From: Closterium sp. NIES-65
Taxonomy: Eukaryota; Streptophyta; Zygnematophyceae; Desmidiales; Closteriaceae
NCBI GenBank assembly: GCA_948144175.1
Contig: CANXME010000106.1
Location: forward strand, 62,001 to 126,000
Length of the DNA stretch: 64,000 nucleotides
Direction of reading: 5' to 3'
Shown: piece after piece, positions 11,288 to 23,350 of the stretch
Position numbering within the stretch: position 1 is the stretch's first letter
Layout of the letters: every line of letters starts with the position of its first letter
Position numbers and translations under genes: made by a program
The notes under the pieces: generated by a model
The model's database searches: none
Seen by the model: the letters and a program-made list of their open reading frames with translations, nothing else
What the model was told of the DNA's origin: nothing

Positions 11288-12640
11288 GTAGCTACTACAG
11301 AACACGACGCAACAAGCCAGATAATGGCATGGGGCAATTGGAACCACCCACGACTGCCGACCCGATGGAGAACGACAAGGGCGATGTGGAGCAGCGGCTA
11401 GCAAAAAATAGGCCGTGAGGATTTTGCGGCGCTACAGGACATCGTATCTTGGTGTGTTGGAAAATGAAGAAAGGGCGTGCGGAGCCGAGGGACAAGAACA
11501 GTGCGGCACTCTCGAAGCAGACAACGGACAACGTGGCAACTTCGGAGAGGGCGAAAAAAGGAGAATATGATGGCGCGGGTTTAAAACGTCACGACCAGCC
11601 GGCACTTGGGGAAATCGTCGAGACTAAAAGAGGATCCGCGAAACAAGACCCTGCACTGACCGGGAAACTCCAGCCGTACACCCCGACAAGTAAGAAAAGT
11701 ACTTCTCGTGGGTTTCAAGCCTTTATTAAGGGAGAGTCAGAAGTTAAACCGGTACCTGGTAATACGGGGACCCTACTCAGGAGCGCTAACAAGGGTCGAG
11801 AGTTCCGAGGAGTTAATATTCTCTCCCAGCAGGTTTGTTTAAAGGCTCCATGTTCCCCACAGATGAAGCCTAGACACCTGCAAAGGCTTAGGGGAAGGTT
11901 CCAGGCCCAAGAGAAGCTGAATCGGCCTTGGATAGATCCTTCTAACATTTCTCAGTTGAAAACTGATATTGAAGCTGCATCTTCGAGCGCAGGACCTAGG
12001 GATGACATATTCGACGTACCCTATGATCCTATAAGCGATACCATCTACGGCTACTCGGAGCAGCAATAGCCACTAGTACTCGAGGCGATTTGCAACGGGC
12101 GTCGCCTCCAGGCCCTGGTGGATAGTGGTGTGTCCCACTCGTTGTGCGACTGCAGGACGTTGGAGAAAATTTGAGAGTCATCTGAGGAGACCCAGTTTGC
12201 AGCAACGATGGTGGACGGAACGAAGCTTCCCATCCATGGCGAGTCAACACTGCAACTGCAGATAGGAGCGTTAAGGTGGAAGCCGAAGTTGCCGACCACG
12301 AACATCAAGGGATTAGATTTCATCTTGGGGCGTTCTTTTCTGAAGCGGTTCAACCTCGAGATTGACTAGGTCAACCGGAAGGCGTGCATCTACAACAATG
12401 GGAAACGTGTGGAGCTGAGAAGCTGGACGGATACAGGGAGCGTTCCTGAGACGACACTGGCACGGTTCAAACGGACTGTGAACGAGAGCAACACGGGTTA
12501 TTTAGCTCTGGTGATGGCAGCATCAGAGGAGGAGAAGCCGAATACAGAGCTACCTGCAGCAGTGAAGGAGGTTTTGGAGCAGTACAAAGACATCATGCAA
12601 GACGACCTACCTACAGGAGTACCTCAAACACGCACCCACT
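11288..12640 (+). pseudogene. gypsy copy 1, rest of gag and protease (fossil)
   Basis: After SL-copia C the gypsy gag resumes. A long charged segment follows (about 11450-12060), then a retropepsin-like region with ALVDSGVSHSLC (about 12110-12150) and LDFILGRSFLK (about 12314), the two motifs usual for gypsy proteases. The second gypsy copy shows the same region at about 23700-24160. Broken. Confidence 0.75.
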
Positions 12641-13690
12641 AGCACGACATCGTGGAGGAACCAGGTGCCAAACCGGTCTCACGTGCACCATATCGCCTTA
12701 GTCCGACCGAACTAACAGACATGAAGAAGCAGATAGAGTATCTACTGGACAGACAACTGATCCGCCCATCCACCTCTCCCTACGGCGCACCGGTTCTCTT
12801 TACTCCAAAGCCGGACGAGAGTTTACGGATGTGCATCGACGGGCACTGAACAAACAGACAGTAAAAAACAAATGCCCCATACCGCGCATAGACGATCTTC
12901 TAGACCAACTCCGTGGTGCAACGTTGTTTTTGGAGCTGGACCTACGGTTGGGTTACTGGCAGGTCAAGATGGCAGAAAACTCTATCCACAAGACGGTGTT
13001 CCGTACCAGATACGGCTCTTACGAATACTTGGTGATGCCGTTCGGACTCTGCAACGCACCAGCAACTTTCCCGGCGGAGATGAATCACATCCTACGACCC
13101 CTACTGGACGAATGCGTAGTGGTGTACTTCGGCGACATTCTCATCTACTCCAAGTACATGAAAGAGCACGAGGAGCATCTGAGGAAAGTCTTCGAGATCC
13201 TGCGGGAGAGCAAGTTCTACGTGAAGCTGTCGAAGAGCGACTTCGCCCTGAAGAAGGTGCAGTTTCTCGGGCACATGGTGAGTGCCGAGGGCGTACACAT
13301 GGACCCGGGGAAGATTTAAGCCGTCAAGAAGTGGAAAGTACCGGAGAACGTGAAGGAGTTATAGCAGTTCCTAGGCTTCGCCAACTAATTCAACATGTTC
13401 GTGCCGCAGTATGCTAAGATAGCAGCACCATTGACCAACCTACTGAAAAAGGATACGCCCTACAAATGGGATACTCCTCAACAGCAAGCCATGGAGCAGC
13501 TACAGACAGCACTGATTACAGCGCGAGTCCTCATCCTACCGGATCCAGACATAGACTACGTGGTGGAAGCAGACGCTACTGACCAAGCAGTCAGAGCAGT
13601 ACTGATGCAGTATCACGGACGCAGTTTGCAGCCCATCGCCTACCTCATTAAGAAGCTGTTACAGTGGGAGAAGGACTTAGCTGTAAGAAA
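12640..13690 (+). pseudogene. pol: gypsy copy 1 reverse transcriptase and RNase H (fossil)
   Basis: The RT opens with the gypsy-type block [14 protein letters not shown], then LFLELDLRLGYWQVKM and YLVMPFGLCNAPATF, and the palm region DILIYS near 13140. KKVQFLGHMVSAEG marks the RT end. RNase H follows with YVVEADATDQAVRAVL (about 13558-13605). Order and motifs fit Ty3/gypsy well. Broken. Confidence 0.9.
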
Positions 13691-13699
13691 GGAATCAGG

Positions 13700-14777
13700 A
13701 AAGATTTGGGCACCAAACTATGCCCCGCTCCGACAGATTCTGCTGGAGGAGTTTCACGACGTATAGTACGTGGGACATTTCGGGAGCAATAAGACGTTAG
13801 CGGGAATAGCAAAGTATTACTACTGGCCCCGGATGGCAGCAGAAGTGCAGCAGTTCGTCACCTCTTGCGACACGTGCCAAGGGATGAAGAGTAGCAAGTA
13901 GAAAAAAGCAAGGTTATTTCAGCCTCTACCTGTACCGGAGCAGCCATGGCAAGTCGTTAGCATCGACTTCATCACGGGACTTCCTTCGACCTCACAAGGG
14001 CATGTCGCTATACTCGTGGTGATCGACAAGTTCTTCAAAAAGGGACACTTCATCCCGACCAACTCCACGGCTACAGCTAAAGCAACTAATCGCCTCTTCT
14101 TCGACCACATCATCACCATCCACGGCATCCCTACTACACTCATCTCAGACAAAGACCCTAAGTTCACTAGTAAGTTTTGGAAGGAACTCATGGGATTGTT
14201 GGGGACGAAGCTTGCGATGTCTTCAGCATACCACCCCTAGACTGACGGACAGACAGAGCGACTCAATCAGGTGGTTGAACAGTTACTGCGCACCGCTTGC
14301 AAAGACGACGCCAGCCACTCGGATTCACAGTTACCGACACTTGAGTTCACTTACAATAACGCGTCGCATGCGGCCACATGGAAATCTCCTTTCTTCGTGT
14401 GTTACGGACAGGAACCACTCACACCACAACAGCCGACCACACCGACACACGTCCAAGCCGTACATGACTTCATCACCACTATGCAGCAGCTATGGGAGAA
14501 GACTCAGTGACGTCTCATCATGATGGAGACCTCCCAGAAGCAGTATGCCAATCGCCAGCGACGTGATCACACCGTAGCAGTCGGAGAACAGGTGCTTCTT
14601 GACACGTGCAAGTTGAACTTGTCTCACCTATCGTCCAAGCTCCGGCCTCGCTTCTGTGGTCCTTTTCGCGTTGAGGCACAGGTGACACCAGTTACATTCC
14701 GCTTGCGCTTACCTACTACGTGGAAGCTTCACAACGCTTTCCATGTTCAGCTACTGAAGGACTATCTTGTCAAGTAG
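13700..14777 (+). pseudogene. pol: gypsy copy 1 integrase (fossil)
   Basis: HHCC-type zinc region with GHFGSNKT and CDTCQGMK (about 13770-13900), catalytic core with SIDFITGLP, VVIDKF and ISDKDPKFTSKFW (about 13960-14190), and a C-terminal GPY/F-like block LRPRFCGPFRV with HNAFHVQLLK (about 14640-14760). I see no chromodomain after it; the 3' LTR begins about 40 bp beyond the last codon. Broken. Confidence 0.88.
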
Positions 14778-14814
14778 GGTGTTTCTCACGCCACCCAGCT
14801 TTGAGGGGGGGACG

Positions 14815-15172
14815 TGTGAGAGTACGACGGCTTATGCTGGCTTTGCTAGCTTGCCTGGACTTTATGATGTTATTTCTAGGTTAGCTTTATTTTATCTTGC
14901 ATGCTTTTGCTTCCTAGGTTCGTTGCCTTTACTATAGTTATTATAGTTGTAGGCACCGAACTAGGTTGAGTGTCCTGAATTCTAGGCTTTTCGGTTGCCA
15001 CTGAATTGCCTTCTACCGAATTCGGGAAGGACTCGTTCGAAACGCTTCGCGACCCACGGAACCTTCTAGAAACACCCGGGTTACTGCTTTTGTGTCGAGC
15101 CTATATATAGACTCGCCTTGTACCCAGGCGAATCATTCAATAGATTTCTCTTTCCTGAACAAGATCCTCACA
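14815..15172 (+). repeat. Ty3/gypsy LTR shared by copies 1 and 2 (358 bp)
   Basis: TGTGAG at the start and CTCACA at the end. A G-rich tract (GAGGGGGGGAC) lies just before it, as a 3' LTR needs, and TTGGTAATCAGAGCGGG just after it, as a 5' LTR needs. It has a TATATATAG box near 15105. One LTR therefore closes copy 1 and opens copy 2, as expected of a product of recombination between LTRs. Confidence 0.9.
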
Positions 15173-15739
15173 CTTGGTAATCAGAGCGGGTTTATACCCG
15201 ATGTCTTCAACCGCTTCAAACCGGCCTTAAAAAACCGCAGGGGCGACTACGAAAGCGTCGATACGGTCATGTAAAGCCAATTCCGCGCATTAATATAGGT
15301 CCCTTGCGATCCAATTTTCAAACACGCCTCAGGACTATTGGCTGAAACGTTGAAATTTCGACCGTCAGATCAATTAGAATCTCAACGACCCTAAACATTT
15401 CGCCCAAAAAGTTGGATTTTGGAGCATGGGATCGAGATTCTCCTCAACGGTCCATATTGGACGCGAATTTCGACCAGGGGAGAATTACGCGACCTACAGA
15501 TTTCACGCTCGTCGATTCTACATTGGATTCGACTCGCAGTAAGTCGACTAGCACCTAGAATTCCTTTATTTTCGTCTTGCATCTTCTTGAAAATCGCCAA
15601 ATGGAGTGAAAAAGTGATAATATAGTACTGAAAATCGTGGAGTTACGTGCCGAGCATAAGCAGATATGTGCGGCGCTTCTATGACTCGAAAAACTCATTG
15701 CGAACCAATCGCTAGCTGCAGTAGCAGCAGCAGCGACGA

Positions 15740-16204
15740 CGATGACACCTCCAATTGTACCTGCGACAACGGCAGCAGCTACAGTTAACCTCGAAGCAGC
15801 GAAGCTAAGACAACCAGACGTGTTCGATCCTATACTAAAAAGGAGCGACGTTTGTTGAATTGTTGTTGAACTTGAATTTTATTTCGAAGCCGTTGGATGC
15901 ACGACCCCGACCAAAGACGCAATGCGCATACGGCTCGCAACAACACTGTTATGTGGCCCAGCTCTATAGGGGATAAAAATCAAATCTGTCCAAGGCGAAG
16001 GGACGTAGACGCAGTTTCAGGCAGCAATGATCGAACAGTTCGACGCGCTGAATAGTAGCAACTACGGAACACGACGCAACCAGCCAAATAGTGGCTCGGG
16101 GCGATCGGCACCACCCACGAGTGCCGACCCGATGGAGAACGACAAGGGCGATGCGAAGCAGCGGCTAGCAAAAAATGAGACGAGCGCATTTTGCGGCGCT
16201 ACGG
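15740..16204 (+). pseudogene. gag: gypsy copy 2 gag, N-terminal part (fossil)
   Basis: Parallel to 3607-3903: a CAG/GCAG-rich start, then text matching VNLEAAKLRQPDVFDP and a segment around IEQFDALNSSNYG (about 16028-16070). It carries the sequence that in copy 1 appears only after SL-copia C. Broken. Confidence 0.65.
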
Positions 16205-16336
16205 TGTCAGAACATTATAGCTTATGCTGCTGTGTAGGCTATAGTGGGGTATCCCATAGGGGGTACAACCCACTTAGGGTTTCATATTTGTACTCACTTC
16301 ATTCATAGTTCATTCATTCTCGTTTCAGTTTTCTCA
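16205..16336 (+). repeat. 5' LTR of SL-copia D (132 bp)
   Basis: TGTCAGAACATTATAGC at the start, TCTCA at the end next to the primer site. Nearly the same sequence as the LTR of F (34575-34705). Confidence 0.88.
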
Positions 16337-16349
16337 TGGTATCGAGCAG

Positions 16350-16365
16350 GTTCCCTCGTGGGAAC
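16350..16365 (+). promoter_or_regulatory. Post-primer-site stem-loop of D
   Basis: GTTCCC, loop TCGT, GGGAAC, then GGGCCC at 16374-16379, followed by a T-run and CCTGCCCGGAGCGC, a block also found in A1, A2, C and F. Confidence 0.6.
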
Positions 16366-16439
16366 TGTTCCTAGGGCCCACCGTCTTTTTTTTTTTTTTC
16401 CTGCCCGGAGCGCACTCTGCCCCTGCCCGAGTCGCGCTC

Positions 16440-17400
16440 CCCTCTCTCTCGGCCCCTAGTGGCCCCCTTTAGCCGCCCGTCACGGCCCTTCGACGCCTGC
16501 GCGCCGCCCGTCCCGGCCCTTAGACGCCCACACGCCGCCCGTCCCGGCCCTTAGACGCCCGCGCGCCGCCCGTTCCGGCCCCTAGACGCCTGCGCGCAGC
16601 CTGTCCCAGCCCCGCGCCGCCTGTGCGCCGCCCTTCCTGACCACACGCCGCTGCTCCGGCCCGTCGACGCCTGTGCGCCGCCCGTCCGGGCCCCACGCCG
16701 CCGTCCCGACCCCACGCAGCCTGTGCACCGCCCTTCCTGACCGCGCGCCGCTGCTCCGGCCCGTCGACACCCGTGCGCCGCCCGTCCCGGCCCCACGCCG
16801 CCTGTGCGCCGCCCATCTCGACCGCGCGCCGCTGCCCCGGCCCATTGACGCCGGTGCGCCGTTCGTCCCGGCCCCACGCCGCCCGTGCACCGCCCGTCCC
16901 GGCCGCGCACCGCTGTCCCGGCCCCACGCCGCCCGTGCGCCGCCCGTCCCGGCCTTGCGCCGCCGTCCCGGCCCCACGCCGCCCGTGCGCCGCCCGTCCC
17001 GGCCCTGCGCCGCCGTCCCGCCCCCCCATGCCGCCCGTGCGCCGCCCGTCCCGGCCCTGTGCCGCCGTCCCGGCCCCACGCCGCCCGTACGCCGCCGTGA
17101 CACCTGAGCCGCCCGAGCCGCCCGTGCCACCTGCGCCACCCGAGACGCCCGAGCTGCCTACGCTGCCCGAGCCGCCTGTGCCGCTGAGGAGCCGAGCCGC
17201 CCGAGCCGCCTGTGCCGCTGAGTACCCGAGCCGCCCAAGCCGCCCGAGCCGCCCGAGCCGCCCGAGCCGCCTGCGCCGCCCGAGCCGCCCGAGCCGCCTG
17301 AGGAGCCGAGCCGCTGGTCCCGCGGAGCTGCTGTTGCTACTGGGCCGGCCGAGCAGCAGTGTTGCCGTATTGCTGTGCTGCTGAGCTGCCCGAACCGCCC
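16440..17400 (+). repeat. GC-rich repeat leader of D
   Basis: Degenerate repeats of CGCCGCCCGTCCCGGCCCC type (about 16490-17100), then GAGCCGCCC words (about 17100-17330). Frames of 200-300 codons run through on both strands because the repeats have few stops; I do not call them genes. Confidence 0.75.
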
Positions 17401-17474
17401 TGTCTGGTGAGAACGGCACCTCTGTCACTGCACTGCCCCTGTCCTACAGTCACTACTGCTAGTCTACTGCTGTC

Positions 17475-18970
17475 ATGGCTACCCCTAGTGTCCTAGCTTT
17501 TGACGCTGAGGGTCGCGCCATTGACTTTGAGGTCTGGGTCGACGACCTGCAGCTGTTCTTACAGTGCGATAGGGCAGACGGTCTTTCTCTCTTTGACCTC
17601 ACCTCTGGCGCCGTCCCTGCCCCTGCTGCTGATGCTGACCCCACTGTTCTCTCCCAGTGGGCCACACGCGATGCTGCTGCACGTCTTGCTGTGCGTCGCC
17701 ACCTGCCTACCGCTGAGCGCGCGCACTTTAGTCAGTACAAGAGTGCTCAGACCTTGTACAACGCTGTAGTTGCGCGCTACTCTTCCCCTGCCACCGCTGC
17801 ACTGAGCCGCCTCATGCTACCCTTCCTCTTCGCTGACCTTGCTGCCTTTCCCACAATCGCTGACCTCATTAGGCACCTCCGCACTAGAGACACCCGCTAC
17901 CGCGACGCGCTTCCTGCTGAGTTCTGCACCAAGAACCCCCCCCCCCCCATGTACATCACTCTCTACTTTCTAGTCACCCGCCTCCCTGACTCCCTTCGTG
18001 TAGTCAGGGACCACTTCCTCTTAGTCTGTCCCACCACTCTCACTGTCGACCTCCTAAAGAAGGCCCTCCTAGCAGCGGAGAAGAGCATCGTCGCTGTAGG
18101 AGCCTCTCGTGGTGACCCCCGCACCCCCATCTTTGAGGGGTGTTCTCCTTCCCCTCTCTTGCCCTCTGTCGCCTCTACCGTGCGGCCGACCTCATTGGTC
18201 TTGAGTCGGTCGGTGCGGCGTCTGCCCCTAGCAGGAGACGCCGCCTTGGCAAGGGCAAGGGTGGCAAAAGAGCGGGTGGAGCTAGCGCGGGCGGTGGAGG
18301 TGGAGGTGGAGGCGGCGGAGGGAGTGGGGGTGGCGGTGGAGGTGGTGGCGAGGGTGGCGGTGCTGGTGGCGGCAGTGGAGGCGGAGGCGGCGTCGGCGGC
18401 GGCGGTACTGGCGGGGGCGGCGGTGGTGGCGGAGGTGGAGGAGGCGCAGGTGGAGGTGGTGGAGGTGGTCGGAGTGGCGCTTTGCAGCGGAGCAGCACTG
18501 GTGGTGGTCAGCGCCAGCAGCAGCAGCAACAGTAGCGTTCTCGCAACGTCCCCACCCCTCAGCAGCTCCGTGAGTGATACACGCAGCGTCAGCGTGGTGG
18601 GGGTTTTGGTCCCTGCACCTACGTCCTTCGCACCGGCGACCGCGCGGGTGAGCAGTGTGGGGGTGCCCACCCCACCAGCGCTGCTTTGGCCGCTTGACGG
18701 ACGCTTGGCGTCAGCAGTTCCCTGAGGCCACGGAGATCCCCCGCTGGGGAGAGCTATCTAGGGCAGGCGTAGCTATATTTGATCTTGACTTTGATGCTAT
18801 CCTTGCTACCATGTATGCTGTGACTATTAGTGAGGAGGGTGACTGTTACCGGTGTTTCTCGCCCGACCCGGGCATTGGTACTGCTGCTCTAGTTGCTAGT
18901 GAGGCTACTGCTCTAGGTGCCAGTGCGTCTTTGCTCTCACGTACTGGTGAGTCTGCGTTCTGAGGTACTA
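17475..18970 (+). pseudogene. gag: SL-copia D gag (fossil)
   Basis: The ATG at 17475 opens MATPSVLAFDAEGR. The copia Gag core runs to about 18180 (WVDDLQLFLQCDRADG, then RLPDSLRVVRDHFL). A glycine-rich segment follows (about 18285-18480) and then a Cys/His-rich segment starting PCTYVLRTGD (about 18618). This is the best preserved N-terminal gag of the family in the window. Broken further on. Confidence 0.85.
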
Positions 18971-18984
18971 CGCCGACTTCGGCC

Positions 18985-21900
18985 TCCCTCACCTTCACTC
19001 TTGACTCTGGGGCGTCTCGCTCCTTCTTTCGGGACCGCACCACACTCACGCCGCTTAGTCGGCCGATTGCGGTGTCCCTGGTTGACCCCTCTGGAGGTCC
19101 TGTCCTGTCTCGCTTTTCCACAGTCCTCCCGTGTCCGGCGGCTCCCTCTGGCACCCTGTCTGGTCTCTACCTCCCCTCGTTCTCTACGAACCTGGTGAGT
19201 GGTGCTGACCTACAGGATGCGGGTGTCCACCAGTTCACTCCTGCTCATCAGCGGGTGACGCACTGCACAGAGGCTAGCACAGGCCGACACCTGGCTACGT
19301 TTACCCGTCAGCCAGGGTCGAGCCTGTACACACTGACCACTGCGTCTCCTCCCGTTACTGAGTCTGGTAGGGTCTCTGCGTCTGGTCAGGTGTTTGTTGC
19401 AGCGTCCAGGTCTTGTCCTGAGTCTGCCCCCTGCTCGTGTCGTCTCCTGTCTCACGAGACTCTCCTCTGGCACCACCGCCTTGGTCACCCCTCTCTGCTT
19501 CGGCTCAGAGGCATGGCCTCCCGTCTTCTTGTGTCTGGTCTCCCCCGGTCCCTCCCTCCCCTTCCTCAGGGCCCTGGCCCTGTTTGTGTCCCATGTGTCG
19601 AGGGGCGCCAGCGGGCTGCCCCTCACTCCTCCCAGTTTCCTCACACAGAGGCCCTGTTGCAGACGCTTCACATGGATGTGTGTGGCCCAGCCCGCGTCCA
19701 TGGACAGGGTCACGAGCGCTACTTCCTGCTCGTTATTGACGACTACTCGCGTTACACCACAGTCTTCCCCTTGCGCAGCAAGGGTGATGTCACCGAGGTG
19801 CTGATCGACTGGATCCATGCAGCTCGTCTCCAGCTCAGGCAGAGCTTTGGCTCGGACTTTCCTGTTTTGTGTCTGCACTCGGACAGAGGCGGAGAGTTTT
19901 CCTCTGGCCTTCTGCGAGCCTACTGTCGTGCACGAGGCATCCGTCACACCTTCACGCTTCCGGACTCACCGCAGCAAAATGGGATTGCTGAGCGCCGCAT
20001 TGGCATGGTCATGGACGTCGCTCGTACGTCTATGATGCATGCGGCTGCCCCCCATTTTCTATGGCCGTTTGCGGTCAGGTACGCGGCGCATCAGCTCAAC
20101 CTTCACCCCCGGGTCTCCAGGCCGGAGACCTCCCCAGCCCTGCTGTGGACAGGGAAGGTTGGCGATGCGTCGGCGTTCCGGGTCTGGGGATCTCGGGCGT
20201 TTGTCCGCGACTTGTCTGCGGACAAGCTGTCCCCTCGTGCTGCTCTTTGCGTCTTCCTGGGGTTCCCCCCCCCAACGCGCCAGGGTGGCAGTTCTACCAC
20301 CCCACCTCTCGACGTGTTCTGTCCTCCCAGGACGTCACGTTCAACGTGTCGGTCCCCTACTACCGCCTCTTCCCCTACCGCACTCCGTCCCCCCCCCCGC
20401 CCCCGCTCTTCTTGGTACCAGGTTCCCCCCCGGTAGACCCCCTCCCCCCTCAGGGTCCTGCCCCTTCAGGTGTGTCCCAGGTAGACGCGGTCGAGCCTGT
20501 CGAGGTCACTGGTGACTCTGGTGCTGCTGAGGGTGTTGAGCCTAGGGGTGCTGAGATTGGGGGTGCTAAGCCTGGGCGTGCTACGCCTGGGGGTGCTGAG
20601 CCTGGGGGTGCGGAGCCTGGGGGTGCTGAGCCTGGGGGTGCTGACCCTGGGGGTGCTGAGCCTGGGGGTACTGAGCCTGGGGGTACTGAGCCTGGGGGTG
20701 CTGAGCCTGGAGGTGCTGGGCCTGGGGGTGCTACGCCTGGGGGTGCTTTGCCTGCGGGTGCTGAGCCTGGAGGTACTCCGCCTGGAGGTTCTCCGGGTGC
20801 TTCGTCTCACCGAGAGCCACTCTCCCCACAGGAGCTACGCGAGTGGTTTGCCCGGCGCTGGAGCCGTGCTGCTGGTGCTGGAGGTTCTTCGGCTGCTGAG
20901 GGTGCTGCTGTCGCGGGTCCCGGAGGTGGTCGTACTGGTAGTACTAGAGCTACTGGGCCTGCAAGTTCGACTGGAGCTGGTGCTGCTGAGGGTGTTGGCG
21001 CTGAGACTACCACTGGCGGTCCTGCTGGGGGTGCTCCTGGTGCTGCTGGAGGTTCTGGAGCTGTTGGAGGTGCTGCTGGAGCGGGTACTCCTGCTGGGGG
21101 TACTCGTGCTGTCCCTGCTGTTTCTGGCGTCGCCGCGCGGCCTCGACCGTACTTCGTTCCACTCCTGTAGCAGGTTCTTGGTCTTCCACCTTCTACTAGT
21201 CCTCCTCCTCCCTTAGAGGGTCCAAAGCTTGTCCCGTCACAGTCACAGCTACAGCCTGCCTCCCCTTTGCCTGCTCCTTCTCCCTACGCTGGTCCTACTG
21301 GAGGTCTTACTGAGCGTCGTGAGCCTGCGTCTCGTCCTGCGTCGTCTGTTCGTACCGCGCCACTAGTGGTCGCGGTTCGCGTCAGCGTCCTCCTCCTGTC
21401 CCTGGCACGCACCGGATGTCTCTGCGTCCGTCTACTGCTCCTCTGCGTGCCTGTTTGCCTTCTCCTCCTGAGTGCTCTCTTCCTGCTCTTGCCGACCCGG
21501 AGTCGGATTCTCTTCGTGCTGCCAGTCCTACTGTCACGCGTCTCCTTGCTACTGTCGTCACTGACCCTTCTTTCGAGTCTTCTGCTGCGTCTGCCCTCGT
21601 GACTCAGCTCGTCGAATTTGCTGCTCGCTGTCGCCTAGACTACGCTACTAGTCTTGTCGCTGAGTGTGAGTGTGTCTGTCCTCCGTCCGTCGAGGGTGAG
21701 TGTGCCCTTGGCACGGACGTCCTTGAGGACAGGCAGGAGGAGTTCCAGTGTCTGGCAGCTGCTTCACCTCATCTCGTGTCCGTACTGCTTACCCCTGAGG
21801 GAGACCCGGATGCACTTGACATCCCGACTCCGCGCTCTTACGCGGAGGCGATAGAGGGTCCCTACTCCTCTCAGTGGCAGGCAGCTATGGATGCAGAGAT

Positions 21901-23350
21901 GGCTTCCTGGAAGTCCACAGGCACCTACGTTGACGCTGTTCCCCCTCCTGGGGCGAACATCGTCAGTGGCATGTGGATATTCAGGGTGAAGCGGCCGCCG
22001 GGTTCTCCGCCTGTCTTCAAGGCGCGTTACGTGGCTCGTGGCTTCAGTCAGCGGCAGGGAGTTGACTACTTTCAAACCTTCTCCCCCACCCCGAAGATGA
22101 CCACTCTTCGGGTACTGCTGCACGTTGCTGCTCACCGTGACTACGAGTTGCACTCTCTCGACTTCAGCACTGCTTTCTTGCAGGGCAGCCTACACGAGGA
22201 GATCTGGTTGCGTTGCCCACCTGGCTTCACTGGGTCTTTCCCTCCTGGTACCCTGTGGAGTCTCCAGCGTCCAGTCTACGGTCTCCCCCAGGCGCCACGT
22301 GAGTGGCACGACACACTGAGGACTACACTGGCGGCTCTTGGGTTTACTCCTTCTACTGCCGACCCGTCGCTGTTTCTGCGCACCGACACCTCTCTGCCGC
22401 CGCTCTACATCCTCGTGTACGTCGACGACTTGGTCTTTGCCAGTGCTGAGACTGCTGGACTCGCCTATGTGAAGTCTGAGCTGCAGAAGAGACACACGTG
22501 CACAGACCTGGGTGAACTACGCATCTACCTTGGCTTGCAGATCACCCGGGACAGAGCACGCCGCACCATTATCTTGACTCAGTCACACATGGTGCAGCAG
22601 GTCCTTCACCGCTTCGGCTTCACGTACTCCTCGCCTCAGGCCACTCCTCTGCCTACTCGCCACTCACTCTCAGCTCTGCCTTCGGATGAGTCCGTAGAGT
22701 CGAGTGGCCCGTATGCAGAGCTTGTTGGCTGCCTCATGTACCTGATGACCTGCACACGACCTGACCTTGCATACCCTCTTAGCATTCTTGCACGCTATGT
22801 TGCTCCTAGGAGACACCGACCAGAGCACATGGCTGCAGCGAAGAGGGTGTTGCGCTACTTGTGCAGTACGTCGGGCATGGGGCTAGTGCTTGGAGGGCGG
22901 AGTCCAGTGGTCCTCACTGGGCACGCGGACGCCTCTTGGGCTGACGACCAGGCTACGCAGCGGTCGTCATAGGGTTACACCTTCAGTCTTGGTTCCGGCT
23001 CTGTTTCGTGGCGGGCTACCCGCTCGTCTTCTGTTCTCGGCTCCAGTTGTGAGGCTGAGATCTGCGCTGGGGCTATGGCTGCCCAGGAGCTTCGCTGGCT
23101 TACCTACCTGCTAACCGACCTTGGAGAGCCGCCTCGTTCTCCTCCAGTCTTGTACGTAGACAACAAGGCCATGCTAGCCTTGTGTCGATAGCAGCGACTG
23201 GAGCACAGGACAAAGCACATTGCTCTCCGCTACTTCCTTGCTCGTGAGCTACAGCAGCGTGGACATTTGCGACTTGCGTACGTGGCCTCTGAGGCCAACA
23301 CTGCTGATGTCTTCACCAAGGCACTTGCGCCTTGTGATCATCAGCGCTTC
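18985..23350 (+). pseudogene. pol: SL-copia D pol: protease, integrase, RT, RNase H (fossil)
   Basis: Protease with LDSGASRSFFRDRT (about 19000-19042); integrase zinc region with HHRLGHPS and CVPCVEG (about 19470-19605); integrase core with HMDVCGPA, IDDYSRY, HSDRGGEF and NGIAERR (about 19670-20000); a linker with GGAEP-type pentapeptide repeats (about 20540-20790) and GAG/GAA-rich text to about 21170; RT (about 21830-22610) with YVDD near 22418; RNase H with ADASW and CEAEI (about 22915-23345). The RT block is the longest well kept stretch of this family here. Broken overall. Confidence 0.9.

Larger units (their letters stand above)
2851..15172 (+). mobile_element. Ty3/gypsy copy 1 (interrupted by SL-copia C)
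   Basis: Parts in order: right half of the 5' LTR (2851-2979), primer-site region from 2981, leader with a CAG-rich stretch (about 3525-3590), start of gag (3607-3903), then SL-copia C (3904-11287), then rest of gag, protease, reverse transcriptase, RNase H and integrase (11288-14777), and the 3' LTR (14815-15172). RT before integrase is the Ty3/gypsy gene order. The gypsy sequence resumes after C with a 5-bp duplication (gtagc at 3899-3903 and 11288-11292). It is broken in more than ten places and looks old relative to the copia insertions it carries. Confidence 0.9.

Noticed and set aside
16520-17428. 302-codon minus-strand frame with RRTGG repeats
   Set aside because: Antisense to the leader of SL-copia D; a by-product of stop-poor repeats.
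18175-18498. Proline-rich minus-strand frame
   Set aside because: Mirror of the glycine run of SL-copia D gag.
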